Assembly: GCA_003151655.1 (NCBI GenBank)
Contig: PLYB01000324.1
Span: 1 to 6,303 of the forward strand
Source: Gallionellaceae bacterium
GTDB lineage: Bacteria > Pseudomonadota > Gammaproteobacteria > Burkholderiales > Gallionellaceae
Direction of reading: 5' to 3'
DNA: 6,303 bases
Below are positions 1-4,974 of the stretch, piece after piece; position 1 is the stretch's first letter; every line of letters starts with the position of its first letter. The notes under the pieces were generated by a model. That model was not told the DNA's origin. It saw only the letters and a list, made by a program, of their open reading frames with translations, and searched no databases. The translations under genes and the position numbers were made by a program.

Positions 1-1307
1 TTGGCGAAGATGTGCTGATCGTATTTGAGATTTTGTCCCAGCTTTTTATGCTGCGAACTTTCCAGCCAAGGCTTGAGTTTTTGCAATGCGTGTTCACGGT
101 TTAACTGATCCGGCGCACCGGGGTAGTTGTGCGCTAAGGGCATATAAGCGGCGTGATGCACTTCGATAGAAAATGAAATGCCGACCAGTTGCTCGTTCAT
201 TACATCGAGGCCGGTGGTTTCAGTGTCCACACTCACCAGCGGCGCTTGCATGAGCTTTTCTATCCATGCATCGAGTTGGGCATCGGTGAGGATGGATTCG
301 TAGTGTGAGGTGTCGTTGCGGAAGAGGTCGCCGGATGAGGGTTCTGGTTCCCTCTCCCTTGGGGAGAGGGCTAGGGTGGGGGTGCTTTTGTTTGTGGAGG
401 TATGTTCGACGGCCTCGCCCCCTCCCCAGCCCTCCCCCGTTGGGAGAGGGAGCGAAGTCGAGGATTGTGAGAGTTCGCGTAGCCAACTCTTAAAGCCGAA
501 CTGTTCCAGCAGGCCGCGCAGCTTTTCCTTATCCTGCTGCGGTGCGGCAAGCTGATCAAAGCACACCGGTAATTCAACATCACATTTCACCGTGACCAAT
601 CGACGACCTTGCGGCAACCAATCCAGCGCGGCGCGCAGATTTTCGCCGACCACACCGCCGACTTTATCCGCGTTGGCGACCAGATTATCCAGCGTGCCGT
701 ATTCCGTAAGCCACTTCACCGCCGTCTTCGGGCCGCACTTGGTAACGCCCGGCACGTTATCCACGGTATCGCCCACCAGCGTCAGATAATCCACGATGCG
801 TGCCGGTGGCACGCCGAATTTTGCCAACACGCCCGCTTCGTCCAGAGTCTCGTTGCTCATGGTGTTAATGAGTTGCACTTGGCTGTTGACCAACTGGGTC
901 AAGTCTTTGTCGCCGGTGGAAACAATGCAGCGCGCACCGCCCCGCGTGGCCTGTTGCGCCAGTGTACCGATCACGTCGTCGGCTTCCACGCCGTCGATCA
1001 TCAGGATATTCCAGCCAAAAGCGGCAACGGCTTCGTGTAACGGCTCAATCTGCGCGCGCAGGTCATCCGGCATGGAAGGGCGATGGGCTTTGTATTCGGG
1101 ATACCAGTCGTCGCGGAACGTTTTGCCTTTGGCATCGAATACGCAGGCGCTATAATCCGCCGGGTAATCTTTCTGCAAGCGCCGCAGCATATTGAGCACG
1201 CCCTGTATGGCTCCGGTCGGTTGGCCGCCGGGGCTGCGTAAATCGGGCATCGCGTGGAATGCGCGATACAGGTAAGATGAGCCATCGACTAACAGCAGTG
1301 TTTTCAT
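1..1307 (-). CDS. polA: DNA polymerase I, N-terminal part (5'-nuclease and start of 3'-5' exonuclease domain)
   Basis: Pol I fills gaps and removes RNA primers during replication and excision repair in the cytoplasm. The window holds residues 1-435; the polymerase domain lies off the left edge. Residues 1 to about 275 form the 5'-nuclease domain. Its metal-binding acidic residues are visible: D8 (LLVDGSSYLYRAFHA), D58 (VFDAKGKTFR), E108/D110/D111 (GVEADDVIG), D133/D135 (STGDKD) and D180/D183 (VGDTVDN), followed by the helix-hairpin-helix part (NVPGVTKCGPKTAVKWL). The proofreading domain keeps Exo I (VDTETTGL, D361/E363) and Exo II (GQNLKYD, N426/D430), so it looks active. The linker from W275 to D361 is 86 residues, about 18 longer than in E. 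coli, and residues 286-320 are encoded by a palindromic repeat. The start MKTLLLVDGS fits the family N-terminus. No clear Shine-Dalgarno sequence precedes it, and the next gene starts 19 bp away on the other strand. Confidence 0.98.
   Translation of the reverse strand, partial: MKTLLLVDGSSYLYRAFHAMPDLRSPGGQPTGAIQGVLNMLRRLQKDYPADYSACVFDAKGKTFRDDWYPEYKAHRPSMPDDLRAQIEPLHEAVAAFGWNILMIDGVEADDVIGTLAQQATRGGARCIVSTGDKDLTQLVNSQVQLINTMSNETLDEAGVLAKFGVPPARIVDYLTLVGDTVDNVPGVTKCGPKTAVKWLTEYGTLDNLVANADKVGGVVGENLRAALDWLPQGRRLVTVKCDVELPVCFDQLAAPQQDKEKLRGLLEQFGFKSWLRELSQSSTSLPLPTGEGWGGGEAVEHTSTNKSTPTLALSPREREPEPSSGDLFRNDTSHYESILTDAQLDAWIEKLMQAPLVSVDTETTGLDVMNEQLVGISFSIEVHHAAYMPLAHNYPGAPDQLNREHALQKLKPWLESSQHKKLGQNLKYDQHIFA
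350..450. repeat. Palindromic repeat element inserted in frame within polA
   Basis: Two arms face each other. The left arm holds a perfect 9-bp hairpin, CCCTCTCCC (350-358), loop TTG, GGGAGAGGG (362-370). The right arm holds a 9-bp hairpin with one mismatch, CCCTCCCCC (430-438), loop GTT, GGGAGAGGG (442-450). The arms are also inverted copies of one another: 350-384 matches the reverse complement of 416-450 at 28 of 35 positions, around a spacer of about 31 bp. The pattern resembles the widespread dispersed CCCTCTCCC/GGGAGAGGG repeats of many proteobacteria, normally intergenic. Here it is read through in the polA frame and gives a Pro/Gly/Ser/Thr-rich stretch (LPLPTGEGWGGGE ... LALSPRERE). 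The exact outer ends cannot be fixed without other copies, and no obvious target duplication is seen. Confidence 0.88.
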
Positions 1308-1326
1308 TATTTTTGAGAAATTTAAG

Positions 1327-2043
1327 ATGAATAACCAAACCAAATTACCTCATTCACAACTCCCTGAGTTGACTCAGTCGAAGGAGGCATGGCGCGTATT
1401 CGGCATTATGTCAGAATTCGTCTCCGCCACCGAACGTCTGCAAGACATTCAACCAGCTGTGAGCATTTTCGGCAGTGCGCGCACCCCGCACGACCATCCC
1501 TATTACAAGCTGACCGAAGAAATTGCACGCCTGCTTTCCGATGCCGGTTTTTCGGTGATTTCGGGCGGCGGCCCGGGTGTGATGGAAGCTGCCAACAAGG
1601 GCGCGTTTTACGGCAAATCGCCCAGCGTCGGCCTGAATATCCAGTTGCCGCACGAGCAGCACAATAATCCGTACCAGAATATCAGCCAGACTTTTCAGCA
1701 CTTTTTTACGCGCAAGGTCATGTTCGTTAAATTCGCCAGCGCTTACGTGGTAATGCCCGGCGGCTTCGGCACGCTGGACGAACTGATGGAAGCGCTGACT
1801 CTGGTGCAGACCGGCAAGACGCGCCGCATGCCGATTATTCTGGTGGGCAGCAAATTCTGGGGCGGCATGGTGGAATGGTTCAAGTCCAGTTTGCTGGAAG
1901 AAAAAATGATCAGCCCGGACGATATGGATTTGATTCAGGTCATTGATGATCCGCAGCAGATCGTCAGCGCGATATTCAAGCATTACGAAACGCGCGGCTT
2001 CGAGCCTTCGGAGGCTGAACGCGAAATGCAGTTGAATTTATAA
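1327..2043 (+). CDS. LOG family (TIGR00730-type) Rossmann-fold protein, probable nucleoside 5'-monophosphate phosphoribohydrolase
   Basis: A 238-residue cytosolic protein of the lysine-decarboxylase-like/LOG family (PF03641). Characterised members split the N-glycosidic bond of nucleoside 5'-monophosphates, either cytokinin ribosides (LOG) or ordinary purine and pyrimidine nucleotides (PpnN). The Rossmann start is VSIFGSART (45-53), and SGGGPGVMEAANKGA (79-93) is the nucleotide-binding loop. The active-site signature is PGGFGTLDELMEAL (144-157), with R129 in FTRK as a further likely active-site residue. An N-terminal extension of about 40 residues (LPELTQSKEAWRVFGIMSEF) precedes the core. The start follows a weak GAGA purine run. 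The next in-frame ATG, at residue 28, would remove part of this extension. The substrate cannot be told from sequence; the old label 'lysine decarboxylase' is a known misnomer. It leads the plus-strand cluster and is divergent from polA. Confidence 0.93.
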   Translation: MNNQTKLPHSQLPELTQSKEAWRVFGIMSEFVSATERLQDIQPAVSIFGSARTPHDHPYYKLTEEIARLLSDAGFSVISGGGPGVMEAANKGAFYGKSPSVGLNIQLPHEQHNNPYQNISQTFQHFFTRKVMFVKFASAYVVMPGGFGTLDELMEALTLVQTGKTRRMPIILVGSKFWGGMVEWFKSSLLEEKMISPDDMDLIQVIDDPQQIVSAIFKHYETRGFEPSEAEREMQLNL

Positions 2044-2100
2044 AGGCTCCCATAAGTACGCAGCCTGCTAAAATAAAGCACTTTTTCAGGAACACATACC

Positions 2101-2430
2101 ATGCGCCTCATTGCCCTATTATTTTTAGCTTGTCTGAGTACGGCGGCTTATGCCGAGGAGGTAAAGCCTTCTGACCTGAAGCCGGTACCACCGCCTCCGG
2201 CTCTTGATCCGAGTGAATCGCCGGATGAACCACAGGTGACTATTACCAAACAGACCGAGCAAACAGTTGAAGAATACCGATCACACGGCAAGCTCTACAT
2301 GATTAAAGTGACTCCGAAACACGGCAAACCTTACTATCTGATTGACGACCGTGGCGACGGCAAGTTCGCGCGTCAGGAAAGTCTGGATTCCGGTCTGCGC
2401 GTGCCGCAGTGGGTTATTTACAAATTCTGA
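2101..2430 (+). CDS. DUF2782 family small exported protein
   Basis: A 109-residue protein of unknown function, recognised as DUF2782-like (PF11191). Residues 1-18 are a classic Sec signal peptide: MR, a hydrophobic core (LIALLFLACL), then a likely cleavage after AYA before EEV. A Pro-rich linker (PVPPPPALDPSESPDEP, about 28-44) follows. The globular part has VTITKQTEQTVEEYRSHGK, then KVTPKHGKPYYLIDD, and ends VPQWVIYKF. The mature protein would lie in the periplasm or at the membrane. There is no lipobox: C11 sits inside the hydrophobic core, well before the cleavage site. The ATG has a convincing ribosome site, AGGA (2088-2091), 9 bp upstream. A 57-bp gap separates it from the LOG gene, and a TAAAAT hexamer (2069-2074) is a possible -10 box but lacks a good -35. 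thrB starts 16 bp after its stop, so the two are probably cotranscribed. Confidence 0.85.
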   Translation: MRLIALLFLACLSTAAYAEEVKPSDLKPVPPPPALDPSESPDEPQVTITKQTEQTVEEYRSHGKLYMIKVTPKHGKPYYLIDDRGDGKFARQESLDSGLRVPQWVIYKF

Positions 2431-2446
2431 TATAGGTCTCAACAGC

Positions 2447-3388
2447 ATGGCAGTTTTTACTCGCGTCACCGAAGCGGACATCACCGCGTGGCTGGCAAAT
2501 TATTCGCTCGGCACTTTACTCGAATTGCAGGGCATCCCTGCCGGCATCGAAAATACCAATTACTTCGTTACCACCAGCAACGGGCGTTTCGTATTGACGT
2601 TATTTGAGAAACTCACTCCAGACGAGCTGCCTTTTTATCTCAATTTAATGGCGCATCTCGCGCGCCACGGCATTCCCTGCCCCAGCCCGGTGGCGGATAA
2701 AAATAATTTTTTCCTTGGTGGGTTGAACGGCAAACCTGCGAGTATCGTGAGCCGACTATCCGGCAAATCAGTTATCCAGCCCGCCGCCGCGCACTGCGCT
2801 GCCGTTGGTGCGATGCTCGGACAAATGCACAGTGCCGGTTTAAGCTTTGGCGATGTCATGCCTAATCCACGCGGCGCGGCATGGCGCGCCGCCACCGCAC
2901 AACAAGTCAGCCAGTTTCTGACAGCGCAAGATGCCGCACTGCTAAACAGCGAGGTGACATATCACGCGCAGCACACACTGAACGAACTGCCGCGCGGCGT
3001 GATTCATGCCGATCTGTTTCGCGATAACGTATTGATGGACGGCGAACGAGTGGGAGGGCTGATCGATTTTTACTTCGCCTGCAATGACAGCCTACTCTAC
3101 GATGTCGCCATCACCGTCAACGACTGGTGCATGAGCAGCGAAAGCAAGTTGGATGAGGAACGCACGCGCACATTTCTGCAGGCGTATCACGCAGCACGTC
3201 CGTTCACTGCACAGGAAGCCGCAAGCTGGCCGACGGCATTACGCGTCGCCGCTTTGCGTTTTTGGATCTCGCGTTTGTTCGATCTGCATCTGCCACGGGA
3301 AGGTGAGATAGTGCATGCTCACAACCCCGATCAATTCAAGCGCATCCTGCAAAACCACATCGCTACTGCGCAACCTACCTGGCTATAA
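2447..3388 (+). CDS. thrB: Homoserine kinase, APH-fold type
   Basis: Phosphorylates homoserine to O-phosphohomoserine with ATP, the step before threonine synthase in threonine biosynthesis; cytoplasmic. The 313-residue length and the MAVFTRVTEADITAWL start are typical of the ThrB form with an aminoglycoside-phosphotransferase-like kinase fold (PF01636), not the GHMP-type ThrB of enterics. Features in order: the N-lobe with GIENTNYFVTTSNGRFVLTL (33-52), the hinge region (PASIVSRLSGK, 97-107), the Brenner catalytic loop VIHADLFRDNV (185-195; H187, D189 catalytic, N194 metal) and the Mg-binding LIDFYFA (205-211; D207). An in-frame ATG at 2342 lies deep inside the DUF2782 gene and adds a non-homologous tail, so ATG 2447 is chosen, with a weak AGG (2434-2436) ahead. 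The stop TAA is immediately followed by the ATG of the next gene, which suggests translational coupling. Confidence 0.95.
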   Translation: MAVFTRVTEADITAWLANYSLGTLLELQGIPAGIENTNYFVTTSNGRFVLTLFEKLTPDELPFYLNLMAHLARHGIPCPSPVADKNNFFLGGLNGKPASIVSRLSGKSVIQPAAAHCAAVGAMLGQMHSAGLSFGDVMPNPRGAAWRAATAQQVSQFLTAQDAALLNSEVTYHAQHTLNELPRGVIHADLFRDNVLMDGERVGGLIDFYFACNDSLLYDVAITVNDWCMSSESKLDEERTRTFLQAYHAARPFTAQEAASWPTALRVAALRFWISRLFDLHLPREGEIVHAHNPDQFKRILQNHIATAQPTWL

Positions 3389-4198
3389 ATGAACAACATG
3401 GAAATCCGTAAATTAAATGCTGCGCGCGGCTGGATATGGGTGACGCACGGTTACATGCTCATCATGCGCAACCCTTTTTTAAGCATTGTCGCCGCAGCAA
3501 TTGCGGCGGTTGCCATTCTGCTCGCCCTGATGATTCCCTTTGTCGGCCCGCTGCTGGCAGTACTGCTCATGCCGGTGCTGATCGCCGGTTACGCACGTAT
3601 CTGCCGCGCCCTGGAGGAAGAGGAGAAAATCGAACTGCAACAGCTTTTTTCCGGATTCCCTAAACGCACACCGCGGCTGATCGCACTGGGAGGATTTTTA
3701 CTGCTGGGATTATTGATCGCTTCGATCATCACCATCACGGTTGGTGGCGACTCACTCGCTACGTTGATGGATGGTGCCAAGTCTGCCTCCGATCCGGAAA
3801 TGCTGGTAGAAACAATGTGGTCGGCAGGATCGAACGTAACCTTCAGCTTAATCATTGGCTTCACGCTGACCTTCGCCCTAATGATGGCATTCCAGTTTGC
3901 GCCGATGCTGGTTTTTTTAAGCGAAATGACACCGATTGCCGCGATGCGCGCCAGCCTGTCCGGATCACTTCGCAACTTAATTCCGTACACCGTGTACAGC
4001 ATCATCATGCAAATGATCGCGCTGCCACTCAGCTTTCTACCCTTCAATCTCGGCATGATCGTGTTGCTGCCGCTCGGCTTCAGTTCGCTTTATGTGGGCT
4101 ACCGCAACATCTTTCCGTTTGCGGACGAAATTACTCCTGATCAAACCGCCGCAAATGAGCCGGAAACTCGACCGGACGATACCCCGCCTACGGCCTGA
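3389..4198 (+). CDS. BPSS1780-like multi-pass inner-membrane protein, function unknown
   Basis: A 269-residue integral membrane protein. The N-terminus (EIRKLNAARGWIWVTHGYMLIMRNP, about 5-29) is the characteristic cytoplasmic start of the BPSS1780-type family seen in betaproteobacteria. Hydrophobic segments lie at about 30-50, 52-68, 97-118, 150-177 and 199-236, the last long enough for two helices, so five or six membrane spans. The charged loop ALEEEEKIELQQLF (74-87) lies between spans 2 and 3. A polar Pro/Thr/Asp-rich tail (from about 247) ends the protein. Its ATG abuts the thrB stop (TAAATG); a second ATG three codons later (3398) is an equally plausible start, and neither has a clear ribosome site, consistent with coupling to thrB. 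A substrate or activity cannot be inferred. The first REP hairpin begins 5 bp after the stop. Confidence 0.8.
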   Translation: MNNMEIRKLNAARGWIWVTHGYMLIMRNPFLSIVAAAIAAVAILLALMIPFVGPLLAVLLMPVLIAGYARICRALEEEEKIELQQLFSGFPKRTPRLIALGGFLLLGLLIASIITITVGGDSLATLMDGAKSASDPEMLVETMWSAGSNVTFSLIIGFTLTFALMMAFQFAPMLVFLSEMTPIAAMRASLSGSLRNLIPYTVYSIIMQMIALPLSFLPFNLGMIVLLPLGFSSLYVGYRNIFPFADEITPDQTAANEPETRPDDTPPTA

Positions 4199-4203
4199 GT
4201 TGT

Positions 4204-4318
4204 GTAGCCCGGATGCAACGCAGTGAAATCCGGGAGCGACCGTCAGGGTACAGGGGGTATCTCAACATTCGGCGGAGTACCAAGGATCCCGGATTTCGCT
4301 ACGCTGCATCCGGGCTAC
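4204..4318. repeat. Inverted REP pair (BIME-like) upstream of the RAYT
   Basis: The left arm at 4204-4235 and the right arm at 4287-4318 are inverted copies, matching at 29 of 32 positions. Each arm begins, on its own strand, with GTAG followed by CCCGGAT, which pairs with ATCCGGG 13 nt later (left arm: 4208-4214 with 4228-4234), giving a 7-bp hairpin per REP. The two REPs can also pair with each other to form one long cruciform. No T-run follows, so it is not a classical intrinsic terminator, though such structures can stabilise or end the upstream mRNA. Confidence 0.9.
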
Positions 4319-4344
4319 GGAACGATTCGCGGTACTATCCCTTA

Positions 4345-4887
4345 ATGGTCAACTACCGCCGCAATCTTGTGCCGGGTGGCACATATTTCTTTACCGTAAA
4401 CTTGCAGGATCGCTCATCCCGGCTGCTGACCGAGCATGTCGAGTTATTGCGCGCCGCTTTCCGTATCGTTAAAGACAAGCAACAGTTTCACATTGATGCC
4501 ATCGTCATTTTGCCCGAACATCTTCACACTATCTGGACGTTACCCGAAGGCGATGCCGATTATCCCGGTCGGTGGCGAGTAATCAAAAGCGCATTCACCC
4601 GTGCCGTAGTCAAGTCCGGCGTTATCGTGGAGAGCAATGAAAAAGGTGAGTATGCATTGTAGCAGCGGCGATATTGGGAACACACCATCGCAGACGAAGA
4701 TGATTTAGAACGGCACGTGGATTACATCCATTTCAACCCGGTCAAGCACGGATGGGCCAAACAAGTGATCGACTGGCCGCATTCATCGTTCCACCATTAC
4801 GTGCAACAAGGCATATTGCCGAACAATTGGGTGTGCAGCATAGACAATGGGAAATTTGGCGAAACCAGTAGCACGGATGAAGCGTAG
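4345..4887 (+). pseudogene. REP-associated tyrosine transposase (RAYT, Y1_Tnp/IS200-like), interrupted by an in-frame amber stop
   Basis: RAYTs are single-domain HUH nucleases (PF01797 superfamily) that cut and rejoin single-stranded REP DNA. The frame opens MVNYRRNLVPGGTYFFTVNL, a typical RAYT start. The HUH metal motif is ILPEHLHTIW (H59, H61), followed by the family's RWRVIKSAF. At codon 106 (4660-4662) the frame reads TAG. After it, with no shift, comes QRRYWEHTIADEDDLERHV and then DYIHFNPVKHG, which carries the catalytic tyrosine (Y127), WPHSSFHHYV and a KFGE end, closing at TAG 4885-4887 inside the next REP. Relatives carry Trp at the stop position (GIWQRR), so one TGG-to-TAG change explains it. 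The 105-residue product lacks the nucleophile. Reading could begin at ATG 4213, but that prefix is only translated REP. Absence of other damage suggests a recent change, an error in the sequence, or stop suppression. Confidence 0.9.
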
Positions 4888-4973
4888 CGCAATCCGGGAG
4901 CGCCCGTCAGGGCGCAGAGGTCACTACTGTAGCACCAAGAGCCCCGGATTCCGCTACGCTTCATCCTGGCTAC
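4868..4973. repeat. Inverted REP pair downstream of the RAYT, abutting the uvrD stop
   Basis: The left arm at 4868-4899 and the right arm at 4942-4973 are inverted copies, matching at 28 of 32 positions. Both carry GTAG heads, with near-CCCGGAT/ATCCGGG stems that have one mismatch each (left: 4872-4878 with 4892-4898). Between the arms lies a separate perfect 6-bp hairpin, GCGCCC (4900-4905), loop GTCA, GGGCGC (4910-4915), which is degraded in the upstream pair. The left arm overlaps the last six codons and the final stop codon of the transposase frame. On the minus strand the right arm begins one base after the uvrD stop codon, so it forms the 3' end structure of uvrD mRNA. Confidence 0.88.
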
Positions 4974-4974
4974 G

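Larger units (their letters stand above)
4204..4973 (+). mobile_element. REPtron: RAYT transposase gene flanked by two inverted REP pairs
   Basis: The composite unit consists of an inverted pair of GTAG-headed REP hairpins (4204-4318), a tyrosine transposase reading frame (4345-4887) and a second inverted REP pair (4868-4973). It fills almost the whole space between two convergent stop codons, starting 5 bp after the membrane-protein stop and ending 1 bp short of the uvrD stop. The left parts of the two REP pairs are direct repeats of each other: 4204-4253 versus 4868-4917 match at about 41 of 50 positions. In characterised systems (E. coli TnpA-REP) the transposase recognises the GTAG tetranucleotide at the foot of REP hairpins on single-stranded DNA and is held to spread REPs; it rarely moves like an ordinary insertion sequence. 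Because the transposase has an internal stop, this copy is probably not autonomous. Confidence 0.88.

Noticed and set aside
609..1040. 143-residue plus-strand open frame.
   Set aside because: It is antisense to the strongly conserved 5'-nuclease domain of polA; the protein is rich in His/Arg/Ala with no family pattern.
1381..1391. AAGGAGG directly before an ATG at 1389, suggesting an alternative gene start.
   Set aside because: The ATG is out of frame with the LOG gene, only 1 bp from the purine run, and its 92-residue product is a shadow with no recognisable features. The in-frame ATG at 1408 is about 20 bp away, too far to use it.
1411..1983. 190-residue minus-strand open frame.
   Set aside because: It lies antisense within the LOG gene, whose motifs are all on the plus strand; high-GC coding bias produces such shadows.
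2044..2066. Possible terminator after the LOG gene (AGGCT ... AGCCT).
   Set aside because: The stem is only 5 bp with a 13-nt loop and no T-run follows; too weak to call.
2342..2446. Upstream in-frame ATG extending thrB by 35 residues.
   Set aside because: The extension overlaps the DUF2782 coding sequence and translates to non-homologous Cys/Arg-rich sequence; the family start is MAVFTRV at 2447.
4213..4344. In-frame N-terminal extension of the transposase from ATG 4213.
   Set aside because: It is translated REP repeat, and the conserved RAYT N-terminus begins at the ATG at 4345.
4204..4973. CRISPR-like array from repeated palindromes.
   Set aside because: The repeats are two inverted REP pairs around a transposase, not regularly spaced direct repeats with unique spacers, and no cas genes are present.
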